Of a DNA stretch of 64,000 bases, positions 52,308 through 63,985 are shown one piece after another. The position numbers were made by a program, and so were the translations under genes. Source of the stretch: Torymus aiolomorphi (taxonomy: Eukaryota > Arthropoda > Insecta > Hymenoptera > Torymidae); contig CM070874.1 of NCBI GenBank assembly GCA_036365515.1, forward strand, positions 109,381,235 through 109,445,234, written 5' to 3'. Positions within the stretch are counted from its first letter, which is position 1, and the number at the start of each line of letters is the position of its first letter. The notes beneath the pieces are model-generated. The model was not told where the DNA came from, made no database searches, and was given only the letters and a program-made list of their open reading frames with translations.

Positions 52308-52781
52308 CACCAGACAAAAAGTTCAAGCACTCAAAATCGAAAATCGGACGAAAATTTTTGAAATATTTTAACTTTTAAAAATCAAATGTCTTAATACATT
52401 TTTTATTTCATTCAAAATAATGGCGCATCTTCAAATTTTGTTCAATTCTTATCTTTTTGGTCTTATATTATTCGGATAAGAATTACTAAACTTAGGTTTT
52501 CCAAAAAAGAGATCACTTTTTAAGTTGACTGTACTTTTGAAAATGTTTAATTATTTGAAACAGAAAAAAATATTTTATATTTCTGATTTCCGCGATCTGT
52601 TAGGAATTCTTCTTCGAACAATATAAGACCAAAAAAATAAGAATTGAGTAAAATTTGAAGATGCGCCATTATTTTGAATGAAATAAAAAATGTATTAAGA
52701 CATATAATTTTTAAAAGTCGAAATACTTCAAAAATTTTCGTCCGCTTTTCGGTTTTGCAGGCTTAAACTCTCTCTCTGGTG
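52308..52781. mobile_element. TA-flanked long-hairpin MITE, 474 bp
   Basis: The ends CACCAGACAAAAAGTTCAAGC and GCTTAAACTCTCTCTCTGGTG are imperfect inverted repeats. Arms of roughly 200 bp then pair closely, for example AATGGCGCATCTTCAAATTT with AAATTTGAAGATGCGCCATT, and TTTTTGGTCTTATATT with AATATAAGACCAAAAA. TA flanks both ends (52306-52307 and 52782-52783). No coding frame. Confidence 0.88.
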
Positions 52782-52783
52782 TA

Positions 52784-53340
52784 TTTTTATTTTTATTTTT
52801 ATAAACATATTGAAGAAAAAGTGTAGTAATGCTGACTCGCGACTTGGATCGTACAGCCAATACAACCTTAAACAGTTACTCCAGAAGCCCCGCGTCCGAC
52901 AAAAAAGCCTCGAAACACACACACACACACACAGCTACACTGCCCCCCTCGACAAACTGCGCGTAACCACATACCAAATACTACACTCGGGCCGGGCATA
53001 TTTTACTCATTAGACACCTCGGCCTAACAAACTCGCACTTTGTCAGCCGTCGCGGCGCGGGATTCCGAATTATCGCCTCGTTAGCTAAACTCGACGCGCT
53101 CACACAACTCCCCGTCATCGCACGCCCGGTCATTTTCACCGAAGACATATACGCATCGACATCACAAAAGACAGACACACGTCGCGCATTCTTATGCGCG
53201 CGAATTCGAGCCCGTAATCAGATAGCTCTTTCGGCCGGGCGCGCCAAAACCGGCTAATTAAGGTCCGCTCTCTCGCTCGCGATCGAGGTTAATTAATTAT
53301 CGCGCCCTCGCCGCGAGACGAAAGGGCGCGCGTGGGAGTT

Positions 53341-53377
<37 letters not shown>

Positions 53378-53572
53378 TCAAAGGGTCGCGCGCGTCGATG
53401 CTGCTGCGCGCGATTGGCAAAGGGATTTTTTTCAGAAGTGGTTAAATAAAGGTATATAGTGAGAGCTTCGATTTTAGAGAGGGTCTGATTGAAGTGCCGC
53501 TAATAGGTGCCGTTACTTTCCTTGTAATAAATTCGGATATATGGATGTATAATGGTAGAGCGTGGGAAATTA
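52784..53572. other. Noncoding DNA: one skew module
   Basis: C/A-rich DNA (52850-53140) with (CA)n at 52916-52932 passes through a CpG core (53140-53340), then (GA)n at 53345-53375, into G-rich DNA. No gene is supported. Confidence 0.65.
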
Positions 53573-53770
53573 TACTGAGAAAAATGAGCTGATAAAAATT
53601 ACTATAATACAGAGTAATGTCGAGACATATACTTGAAATGTTAAAATAATTATTAAAAACATAAGAATTTTTACTATAAAATGTAGTAATTATATTTTGA
53701 CATTGCAATGATGTCCCGACGTTACTATCTATGTATTGTAGTAATTTTACTTAGGTAATTTTTTTCAGTG
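53573..53770. mobile_element. TA-flanked CACTGAGAAAAA element, 198 bp
   Basis: The left end is TACTGAGAAAAATGAGCTGA and the right end is TTACTTAGGTAATTTTTTTCAGTG. TA lies outside both (53571-53572 and 53771-53772). The interior holds 'aaaattactataa' blocks like those in the 983-bp element at 3890. It appears to be a shorter or more diverged relative. Confidence 0.78.
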
Positions 53771-53900
53771 TATTTTAACTAAAATTTTGATAAGACCAAG
53801 TATTTTACTTGGCAATGAATTTTTAACATAATTTTTAATTTTGAAAATCATCTGATAATTTCATTGAGTTTCTACAGGAAATGGAATTTATTATCGCAGT

Positions 53901-53903
<3 letters not shown>

Positions 53904-53934
<31 letters not shown>
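53904..53934. repeat. (GT)n microsatellite
   Basis: A perfect GT run followed by TATATA. Confidence 0.95.
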
Positions 53935-53940
<6 letters not shown>

Positions 53941-55160
53941 ATGAGCTAGCGATGCGGGTTTCACTATTTTACATTTTATCAATTCCTAATTAACAAATTT
54001 AATACGTTACACACGTACTAATTGCATTTAATCAAATTAGCAATGAGTCGTACTTGTTATTTGTAACAAATCAATATATAATATACAAATGTATCAATGA
54101 TTCAATATGAATTTCAATGAGGTTCTAATTAATATTCCCGATAATATTATACAGGAAAAAGTATTCTAAATCTATGAGAGACCTTTATTACACTATACGT
54201 ACTTGTTATCAATCGTATTTCTAAAGTTCACCATACAGCTACACTAAACAGATTTTGATAATAGGGACGATTGAATCATACGACGACAATAATTCACTTA
54301 TCCTTACCCCAGAAGTATATGATAATTCGAGGAGACACGAACACCGGATTATTATACATAAACCCGAAAAACACACACGCATGCACTCTCGCACACAAAC
54401 TCGGAATCCGGAGACTTCGATTTGCTTAATTCAACAACATCGTGCCGAGCAGCTCCTCGATAAATTATACCGCGTAAACGCTGCTGATTTCGCAAAAACA
54501 ACTTCTTCCTTATACATTCGCAACGAGAGTAAAAACGACTCCGCGCTCCACCCCCTTCTTTGGCCGCGCGCAAGAAAACTTCGATAACAAAATGCGAATG
54601 TAAAATTATTCAAACGCGTCGCTCCTCCTGCGCTCTCTCACTCTCTCTCTCTTGAAAAATGTTACCGGGACAAATCGAGTTAGCTTCTTCTTTCCTGCCC
54701 TCCTTATTTTTCCTTTTCTCTCGCTTGCATGTCGTCGAGACGGAGAGAGAGACCCTCCCGCGAGAGTCGACTATTTCCGATTCCAGTTTGGCCGCGGAGG
54801 AATATGAAAAATACGGAGTGGGTGGGGGCGCAGAGGTTTGTAATAACTCGTTAAATGAACCGAGGAACGAGTCGAAAAATCCGCGGGGAAGAAATGCGGC
54901 TATAAGGACGTGTATTATGCTCGAGTGTGGAGGAGTGGCGCGCGTAGTACTTATATATAGCTCGCGAAAGTCCAGATCGGTCTGAGATGCCTTTTTTTTT
55001 CTTCGATTTTCTCGGGTTGCGAGTACTACTGTTCGCGCGCGCTTTTATTTCTTTTGCAGAATGTTCGAAGTTTAGCATTTGTTTTTGTTTTTTTATGAAT
55101 AGAAGAAGTTTTTTTTATATTGGTAATTTCATTTAATTGAATCGTTCTGGTTTGTTTCAG
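53935..55160. other. Noncoding DNA: AT-rich valley and a module
   Basis: AT-rich DNA (53950-54260) is followed by a C/A-rich flank (54290-54570), a short (CT)n (54635-54652), a core (54600-54780) and G-rich DNA (54780-55020). The plus-strand frame at 54659-54985 has a less biased composition than most here but resembles nothing and lacks supporting signals. Confidence 0.55.
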
Positions 55161-55187
55161 CAGTTCAATGCAAAAAAGAAAACCTAC
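55161..55187 (+). other. Candidate 27-nt microexon (weak)
   Basis: A good acceptor (TTCTGGTTTGTTTCAG, ending 55160, no AG for about 40-50 bases upstream) is followed 27 bases later by a donor, GTGAGA, at 55188. The length is a multiple of three and all three phases are open; phase 0 reads QFNAKKKTY. The acceptor is a CAGCAG tandem, which would allow a 24-nt alternative. It could be a microexon of the host gene or a chance pair of sites. Confidence 0.25.
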
Positions 55188-56524
55188 GTGAGAACTTTTT
55201 ATTGCTTTCGATCTATAATAAAAAACCATAAAAATTTAATAGCTTGAAAATTCATAAAACATTTTAAATTAACGTCTATCGTAACCTATATCTTCATAAA
55301 TATAACCAATTAAAAGGGTACACAAAGTTCTTTTATGATTCGTGATTGACCAAAGTATACTGTTTCTTCCACAAATAGCACCCAACATGCCCAACATTCA
55401 ACCAAAAATCCAAATCCTCTCTTACACCACAATATCTCCACCCCATCCCCAAACACTGTAATAACCCCATATCCGCAAACGACCGAAAATCACCAGCCTG
55501 CTCCTGCAAACCTGCAGCGCAAAAGCGAGAGAGAGAGAGAGAGAGAGCTATAGCTGACCGCGGATATACTTTCTCTCTCTCGTTCGCAACGATCGAACGC
55601 TTCGCGTTGCACGCACCGGAACAAAAGCTCTCGCTCTGTACCCCCCCCCCCCCCGCTTGCGCGCGCGCAAGGTCGGCGCTTCGGTTTTCACCCTCTCTCC
55701 TACATATATACATACATACACCCATATACTATTGTCCAACGGATCGAGGGGTCAAGCTTACGCTCATGCGCGCTCGCACACCGTGAATTATTATTCCCAT
55801 TTGTCGTCGCGGCCGTTTCGTCACGGCCGACAGATGAATGTCAAAATAGAGGCGCGCGCGCATTAATAATATGCAATTTTTGTCTCGCTCACGGGGGTGC
55901 GCGCGCGTCGCGGCGTTCGATTTGTAGGGTTTACGTGTGTGTGTGCGCGGGCGTTCGATTTGCGGGGTGTGTATAGGGCAGAGAGAGGATTGGTCATCGA
56001 GCGAAGTGGTGGGTATACAGGAGCGGTCGCGGGGTGTAATAGTGGTGGAGCGCGCGTGCTTTGTACTTTTGGTCATTGTCGGCGAGTGTAATTGTTGTTT
56101 GCAAGCGTTTGCTTAGAGATTTGGCAGTTGTTAGGTGCGTATATGTGGAGCGGAGAATGGTTTTACGTGCGCGGAGAGTGCGACATGTGTTTGCTCGGCG
56201 GTAGTAGTGCAAACAAAATTATACTTACTTTTGTGGTGCAAATTGAGGTATAAGAGATTTTTGTTGCGGTATAGGGACGTGAGTGCATCAAGAATGCATT
56301 TAGCGGTGATTGTTATATGGTTATAAGCGTATATTGTATCAATATGGAAGTAGTAATGGAAGCGATTGAAGGGCAAAAGTATATATTGATACGTACGTTT
56401 ATGATTTGAATGTATACATTTAATACGATGATATTAAACTTGCCGAAACGTACTTTTAAAACACTATAAAATATCGTGAAAAATTTACTTTATAGATTTT
56501 AAAAATTTATTTTACTGATATGTG
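55188..56524. other. Noncoding DNA: one skew module
   Basis: C/A-rich DNA (55370-55520), (GA)n (55529-55547) and poly-C (55631-55644) lead to a CpG core (55650-55920) and G/T-rich DNA (55890-56330). No gene is supported. Confidence 0.62.
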
Positions 56525-56526
56525 TA

Positions 56527-56687
56527 CCCTGGTAGAAATCGTCCATTTTTCTCCCATTTGTGAAATGATTTTTCTTCCATTTTCTAGCCATTTTCTAACG
56601 ATTTCGGTCAACTCGCCATTAAATGGCTAGAAAATGGGAGAAAAATCGTTTCACAAATAGACGAAAAATGGACGATTTCCAGCAGGG
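56527..56687. mobile_element. CCCTGGTAGAAAT hairpin MITE, 161 bp, TA flanks
   Basis: CCCTGGTAGAAATCGTCCAT at the left pairs with ATGGACGATTTCCAGCAGGG at the right. Inner arms (TTTTTCTCCCATTTGTGAAA and TTTCACAAATAGACGAAAAA; TTCTAGCCATTT and AAATGGCTAGAA) also pair, so the element is nearly one palindrome. TA lies on both sides (56525-56526 and 56688-56689). Confidence 0.88.
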
Positions 56688-56689
56688 TA

Positions 56690-57911
56690 ACTTCATTCGC
56701 AATTCTACTATTTAAAAACAATATTTCTCACTTTTTCAAAATTATTCCTCATCCTCCCACTACCTTCAATATTAATACCCAAATCGTATACGGTAATCCC
56801 AGGGGATTTTTTATTCAAAAGAGAAACACCAACACCTAAGTGCGCTCCCCATTAAAACGCTAACGCTTTCCACCACACAGAGAGAAAGAAGACACATTCG
56901 ACAGCAGCCGCAGCTTTCGCCGCTCCTTTAATAACTCACGAAAAAGCTGCAGCGCACTACTACACCCACGAAAATCTACGCGCTCGTGCGAAATCTCCTT
57001 TAACCGCGCGGGGCTCTTATAATCTCGCGAGGCGATTCGTCAAAAGCGCGCAGGGAGAAAGAGAGAGGGAGAGAGAGAAAACGGAACGGCTGTGTGAATT
57101 ATGCACGCGCTGGGCCGCGAGCGCGAAACTTTCCGGGCTTTACGTACATCCACGGTTTCCCCGCGCGAGATAGATTATGCGTGAATTATTAAATGTCGCC
57201 GTAGAAATTTTCAGTCGAGAAAAGAGAGACAGAGAGGGAGAGAGAGAGAGAAAGCAGCAGCGTGGGTTGTGTGCAAGGGACGCACACGCGCGCTAAATAT
57301 TTGCGTTATCGCTCGCGGACGCTGATAAAGCGATTTATTCGCGACGGGTTTTGGCTTTTAGGCGAGCGCGCGCGGGGGGGATTTATTCGGCTTGATAGGA
57401 TCTGTCGTGTTTTTGTCGTTAGCTGCGTTTTTTTTTCGTTGGGTTTCGGAGGCTGGCGATGATAGCGAGCGCGCGAATTTAGAGACGTGGGCGGCTATGG
57501 GTTTTTGAAACGAATAGCCTTTGGCGCGTGGACGCGTTGATGTCATATAGTTTTGCCAACGTGCGTGACACGTTCGCGCCGCGTTCGAGTTTTTGTGTGA
57601 ATTATGGCACTCCGGGCGCGGTGTGTGATGTTTTTCCGCTAAATTTGATATGATTTGGAAAATCGAGCTGCAGCTGTAGTTTTGTCAAAATTAGATAGGG
57701 GATTTGGAGGAATACGAAATGTTTGAATATCAACGAAAACGAGATTTTTATTTTTTTATCATACAAAAGCAGAATAAATTTATTTCGTGGTAAGTGTAGA
57801 AGGGATCTCAATTTTATTCTAAAAACAAAAATCCTTCGTATATAAACTTTTGGTGTTTTTTTTTTGTACTCTGATCACAAAACACAGGCACGCACGCACG
57901 AACCACACATA
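56690..57911. other. Noncoding DNA: one skew module
   Basis: C/A-rich DNA (56740-56990) passes through a CpG core (57000-57340) with a (GA)n run (57235-57251) into G/T-rich DNA (57340-57740). No gene is seen. Confidence 0.62.
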
Positions 57912-58107
57912 CAGAGAAAAGAAAATCTTAACTGTTAACGAACGGACGTTTGGATATGGACAGATGGAATGTTCATTTATAGTTAGACAAATTCGTAAAC
58001 TAAAATTCGCTAAATAGTTAATTCGACTTTGCTAACTATATAAATGAACATTCCATTGTCCATATCCAAACGTCCATTCGTTAACAGTCAAGATTTTCTT
58101 TTCTCTG
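57912..58107. mobile_element. Hairpin element, ~196 bp
   Basis: CAGAGAAAAGAAAATCTTAA at the left pairs with the inverse of TCAAGATTTTCTTTTCTCTG at the right. The pairing continues for about 75 bp (GTTAACGAACGGACGTTTGG, ATGTTCATTTATA and their inverses) around a short centre near 58010. It lies only 19 bp from the larger fold-back element that starts at 58127, so the two may belong to one composite insertion. Confidence 0.85.
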
Positions 58108-58126
58108 TGCATATATACATTCACAT

Positions 58127-59267
58127 CCCGTGTAAAAAAAAAAGTCTGGGCGAAGTCTTGCACAAGTCTGGCTTGAAAAGTCTGGACAAAGTCTCGCAGG
58201 TCGGACGATCCCAGACTTTTTGCCAGACTTTTTATTTCTTCTATTAAAAGTCTTGGAAAAAATTCCCAGACTTTATCCAAGACTTTTTACCAGACTTAGT
58301 ATACTGCCGAAGAAGTTTGGGAAAAAATCCCCAGACTTTATCCAAGACTTTATGCCAGACTTAGCATACGGCGAAAAAAGTCTTGGAAAAAATCCCTAGA
58401 CTTTATCCCAGACTTTGTTCACCAGGCTTTGTGGTCGGCGTATGGAGGTTATGCACGCCCGAACAGAAGATTCCGCTGGTATGATGAAGAGAGGGTTGGA
58501 TTAAATATGCGCCCGTAGAGCAGCGAGGCAGTCCATAGCTGCGTTTACCATGACTCTTCGTGGCTGCTCACATTCAGGTGTCTTCTTCGGGGAATCAGGA
58601 ATTCGCCATCTGAAATAACTACACCATTGAAATAAAAATATCTTCGCAAATTCATTATAACGTATGACCAACACGACTATTTTGAAGTGAACATCAACGC
58701 ATAGATTTCAAATGTTTTGTTTGGTTTCCAAGTCTACACGCGCGTTAACTTGGAAACCAAACAAAACATTTGAAATCTATACGTTGATGTTCACTTAAAA
58801 ATGAACGAATTCGCGGAAATGTTTTTATTTCAATGATGTAGTTATTTCAGATGGCGAATTCCTGATTCCCCGAAGAAGATGCCTGAATGTGAGCATCCAC
58901 GAGGAGTCATGGTAAACGTAGCTACGGACTGCCTCGCTGCTCTATGGGCGCATATTTAATCCAACCTCTCTCTTCATCACACCAATGGAATCTTCTATTC
59001 GGGCGTGCATAACCTCCATGCGCCAACCACAAAGTCTGGTGAACAAAGTCTGGGATAAAGTCTGGGGATTTTTTCCAAGACTTTTTACGCCGTATGCTAA
59101 GTCTGGCATAAAGTCTTGGATAAAGTCTGGGGATTTTGTCCAAGACTTAATAGAAGAAATAAAAAGTCTGGCAAAAAGTCTGGGATCGTCCGACCTGCGA
59201 GACTTTGCCCAGACTTTTCAAGCCAGACTTGTGCAAGACTTCGCCCAGACTTTTTTTTTTACACGGG
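58127..59267. mobile_element. 1.14-kb fold-back element built of AGTCTGG repeats
   Basis: The element begins CCCGTGTAAAAAA and ends with the inverse, TTTTTTACACGGG. Two long arms (about 58127-58734 and 58749-59267) are inverted copies around a 14-base spacer, with TTTGGTTTCCAAG and CTTGGAAACCAAA at the hinge. The outer third of each arm is built of AGTCTGG/CCAGACT motifs in both orientations, organised in units of about 66 bp. The left arm has one more unit than the right, and also a ~21-bp segment near 58660 that the right arm lacks. The inner parts of the arms are unique sequence. Long inverted repeats made of short tandem repeats are the hallmark of Drosophila Foldback (FB) elements. No transposase frame or clear target duplication is seen. 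Confidence 0.88.
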
Positions 59268-62200
59268 ATCAGACATTTTAATTCTAATAACAAGTCATAA
59301 ACCAATAATTCTTTTCTACCCAATTAATTCTACATCCAACCATCCCTTCCCCAGCAAAAAGAACCTATATGTATCAATTCAATTCCTCCCACTCCATATC
59401 CCCGACTTTTAACCAACCCCGACCTTATCATTCACTTACCTCTACTCTCTCCACTCAACTTTTTTCCCTCGCCCCCGCTTCAACCACCAACTCCCCGTCA
59501 TAATCCCCAAAAAAGCACCCACTTCTCTCTCTCCCCCGTCTTCGCATTCCGCGAACCTCACTACGCGACATCGATCCGCGCTCGCCTTCTGATAAGCGCT
59601 CTGCTTTCCGCGCGCCCGATCCATCTTATCGCGGCTTAGTCTCGATTCGCGCCCGACGCCAACAATCTTCGCCGTTGTTCTCTCACAGCCGCGATCGCGA
59701 GAAAGTGCAAATAAAGCGAATCGAGGGTGCGAGAGAGAGAGAGAGAGAGAGGTGTCGCACTGCAGAGTGGACGCTTTGTCCGCGACCCCGACATCCTGTT
59801 ATTGAATACGATAGTCGTGCGTGTGTGTGTGTATTTGTGGGTTGGGTTTTTATCGGTGTTGAATGTAAGGGATATGTGTTCGGGAGGCTGGAGGAGTGGG
59901 ATTGATTACGGTCGGCTTGCAGGCTGCGCGCTCGCTCGGTACAGTCGTACGGGTTCTGTAGAATTCGTGTTGTTTGGTAAATAGCTCGAGGAGGGAATCG
60001 GAAATGGAGCGGGGAATTAATCTTCGAATGGCTTAATAGGACGTTCTTTGGTTGTTTAAATTTTCGATTATCCGAGGAATTGAGAATAATATTAGTGTAT
60101 TTGCTTTATAAATGTTAGAGAAATTAATCAAAGGAAACTTTTTATACTATAATAATACTGGAACTATATGTATTGCATTTTTTAACAATCGTTTGAAAAA
60201 TATTCGCCAGCGTTCTATCCCCACGTTATATATTTGTCTGTATTATCGGTATTTTTCAAATGATTTATGTATAAATATAACAAAATAACTGTTTTCACTA
60301 TATATGTATATATTCCCGGTACAGCGCGTACGCAGCAGACACCGCACATACCTCTTAATCAAATCAATCGCGCCTTTCGCACACACGACTCGGCGCCCGC
60401 GCGAGCGCTATAGCGATAGCATGTCAAACGTAAATAAAATATATCGAGTGCGCGCGCGCGCGCGCTCGCGCCTGCGCACGTGTAATCTAAATAGGTTTAT
60501 CGCGATATTCCGCTGAAAAATGCTCCCGTACAGTGGACACTTTGTTATCAATGTATATACGCCGTGCCCGCCGCCGCCGCCGCTTGTACATTTGATTTCC
60601 ATGTAGAAATATCAATCTCGCGAGATAAAGGAAAGCCTGCCTCTTGCCTCTCCCGCGTCGCGGCTGCTACTTTTATTTCGCAAGACACACACAATGTGCG
60701 CGCGCGTTTCGATACGCGGGATTTGCCTCGTGAGTAATGGAGTTGGTTTATCAAATTGTTTTTATTTTTGAAGTGGAAACGTATAAACTTTTTTTCTGTA
60801 GGCGAATGTGTATATTGTTTGTACAGTTTTAACTTGAAATGCGTCATCGTCGTGAAAATAAATTCAACACGCGCTGGTTTGTAAATTCTTCGGTTATTTC
60901 TCTCTCTTGTTTCGAGCTAATACCTCGACATAAGTTTGCTTTTTAGTTTTAATATAATCCGTTATCGACTGGCGGCATTCATTATTCGGCGTATACATAT
61001 TTTCGTTACTTCTTTTTCCATCGTATATAATAAATCTCAATTTATATCGCTATCAAAATTGAATTTTCATGTTTCTCGACGAGGCAGAAATGCAAAACTA
61101 TCAAAATCAATCGTACAATTTTATTCTCACGGATAAAAATAATTTCCCCGCCCTCGGATAAGGCTTTATATATACATGTTTTTTTAATTAAATTACAACG
61201 TCAGAACATCTCACCTTCGGCTCACCTGAATTAACATTTTAATCTCTTCTACAATACCCCTCGCACCTTTTCTTTTTTTTTTTTCTCAAAATACACCTTT
61301 AAACTTCTCTCTCCTCGGGCGTTAAATCGAAATCAACCTATTCGCCCGGTTCAATTAAGATAAAGCGCGCGCCGTGAAAAAGAAACTCGAATTTCGTCGT
61401 CCTCGTCGTCGTCGCCCACTCGTCGCGCGTAACGGCCGTACCTATAAAATTTAATAGGGAATCGGACTACAAGGCTCGTTATTCAGCGAGAGCGCACTTC
61501 GATTTATACGGAGTTGGAGGTAGGAAAAGCCCTGCCGCTGCGGGAAGGATCAATGACCCCCTTCTCCCTCTCTCTTCTGAACTTGAGCGCCGCGTCGTCG
61601 TCGTCGTAGTCGTCGACGGCGTCGATTAGCGCGATATCGAGAGTCGATGTGTGTACAAGCGCGATGTGGGAGAGAGAGAGAGACGAGAGGTTATAAATAA
61701 TGCCGAGCCGGCGCCCTTCGTGTAAGCGACCGATCGACAGTTTGGCGGTTAAGGTCCCACGACTTCGGAGCTCGAGGTGGATGTGTGTATGTGAATGTAT
61801 ATGGGATGGGTGGGGTTCGATTGTGAGGAACGGGTTTTTTTTTTCTTTTGGAGGCGTTGTAAAGAAAAATGTTTATTAACAGTTTTGTGGAGTCGAAAAA
61901 TGAAAAGTTGTAAAGCGTGGAAAAGTTGGAATATTTTTTTTATGGATGATTGAACAATAAAACTGTAAGTATGGAGTGTATAGAAAATAAAAAAAAGGAA
62001 GAAAAAGGTATTTTTGTTCCAGCATCGTCGGTGGATGGTTTCTATAAATTGAATTCTTCTTAATTAAATAATGTTCTTTTTCAATCAAGAGATAGATAGA
62101 AGTTTAATTTTTAATTACGTGCAATGTACAGAAGAAAGTACATTTTCAAGTTTGACTATTATTAATTGCGTAATGTTACAGGATAATAACGGAAAATTGC

Positions 62201-63960
62201 CAGTATGAATAATTTAAATTCGCAGAGCTAAAATTATCTCTCTCAGTCTAAACGATATCTCTCGTAACCTGAATGTATTTATGGAACGCAAATATAATTA
62301 TAGAATCCAAAATTAACGTATGAATTGAAAATGCGACTAGCTATATATATCTCGTGCATTTAACGAGTTAAATTGCGAACCCTTGATCCACTGAATTACG
62401 GTTAAGCGAAGAAAAACTGTACTCATTTTTTTCCTAGAAAAGAGAGCTCGTGCGCTTTAAATTATTCCCGCGTAGGTCAATATTACAACTTTACCTTTGT
62501 GCGGAAATGAAATTTTTAAAAACTCGCCGCGCGGCTTTCATCCTCTTTATATCACTGCGCGTGTATCGTCCGGAAATTCATTTTACATATTCATTTTACA
62601 CGGTTATTTCCGCGTAATCCGCGCGCGACTTTACAAACGCTATAACCCTCCGATCCCTTGGAGCATAAATTAAATTTCCACTCCAGTCGAAGCTCAAATA
62701 ATAATTCAGCCCGCGCGTCGAAATTATTCCCCGAAATTTTTCCGCGCGTTCCGCGGAAACATCCTCTCGGGTTCGCGCAAAAATCAAAACTCGCGCGCGT
62801 ACACATTCCCAAAATAATCCGGAAATTATCGCGTTCCTCCTCTCATTAATAAAATACCCTCCCCCGCCTCCTCATCGCGTTCAGCAGGCAACGGCCCACG
62901 CCGAATATTCCGATAACTAATTGGCAACGGCGCGCATTTTTTTCGATCGCTGCTTCCCCCTCTCACTCTTCCTCGCTCCCCACGCGCGAGATAACGGACG
63001 GTTCATAAATAAAAAGCGGCATAAGCCCACGCTAAATGCAGCGCGCGCGTGTGTATATAAATAAAGAGGGGAAAAGAGAGAGAGAATTATAATCGAGAGG
63101 CGGCGGGGCGTCGGCATTCCGGACGATTTCGTCGATGACTCTTGAGCAGTATTAAAATCTCGTTGAATTAAGCGAGAATTATACGGCGCGCGAGAGGCGA
63201 GGGCCGATAAAAATTTACGAAAAACGCGCGCCCGGATATTATATGGCGGGTGGAAAATGTTGCGGCGCGCGCTCCTCGAGTTTATTCGGGAGAGGTATTT
63301 GTTATTTCGGAGCATAATGAGGGATCGATTTATGGTTTTCTGACTCGAGAAATTGGAGTTGATGCGTCGGCAAGGGAATTTAATATGTTATTTTTTCATA
63401 ATTTAATATATTTTCGCGTTGATATCGTTAATGATGTTTTTATTACTTCTGAAATACTTTCAATTATACTTGATCAACTCGTATCGAAGTTATTTAAAAT
63501 CAGACATCGATATCGTTAATTTATATACTTTCAAGTAGCTAAGAATTTTATTTTAAAATTAACAGGTATAGTACAAGTTTATTTTTAATTAAATTTCATT
63601 TAATAATTATAAGATTTTTAATTAACGATTTTTCAATATTGCACGTAATGAATTACAATAATCTAAAAAATTTTAAATTAAATTTACAGTGTGTTACATT
63701 TTCAAATTTTTTTGAAAATATGATAGTCAGAGATCATGAATAAAGAGATTTGTTGATAATACAAATTCAGCGTTAAAATAACGAACGATGTGTATCCTCT
63801 ACAGATAAATCAGTGGAAAAATCTGGCATTAATACAAATCAGTAAAGAATCTACTGATTTTATAGCGAGAATATATATACACTTTTCAATAAAATTAAAT
63901 TGAATTTTCACCGTCAAATATCAACTTTAATCTGCTAAATCGCTCAATTCTTTCATTAAT
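59268..63960. other. Noncoding DNA: modules and a long AT-rich end
   Basis: Modules run from 59290-59480 (C/A) to 59710-60050 (G/T, with (GA)n at about 59730-59750 and (GT)n at about 59818-59831); from 60340-60420 through a CpG core (60390-60490); from 61220-61320 to 61640-61870, with (GTC)n at about 61390-61412 and 61590-61612; and from 62640-62900 to 63200-63350. The last 500 bases are AT-rich and lead into a strong acceptor. No gene is supported. Confidence 0.62.
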
Positions 63961-63985
63961 TTATGTGTTTTTTTTTTATTTTTAG
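63930..63985 (+). promoter_or_regulatory. Strong 3' splice site at the window edge
   Basis: CTGCTAAATCGC (branch-point-like CTAAT/CTAAAT) is followed by a tract of about ten T and then ATTTTTAG ending at 63985. No other AG occurs in roughly 100 bases upstream. The 15 bases after it (ACAGCATATACATTG) have no in-frame stop in at least two phases. This is the best conventional acceptor in the window and is a candidate start of the next exon of the plus-strand host gene. The window ends before a donor could be seen. Confidence 0.45.

Noticed and set aside
58044..59412. Open frames with repeated KSLAKSLG or PDFIPDF-like peptides
   Set aside because: They are translations of the AGTCTGG repeats in the fold-back element and appear in both orientations.
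61205..61240. Minus-strand TTCAG|GTGAG junction
   Set aside because: Its upstream sequence on the minus strand is A-rich with a nearby AG and does not match the three strong sites. One weak match is expected by chance.
63540..63572. AACAG|GTATAG as a possible ratchet point
   Set aside because: The tract before it is A-rich and not pyrimidine-rich, and it lies only about 420 bases from the strong acceptor at 63985.
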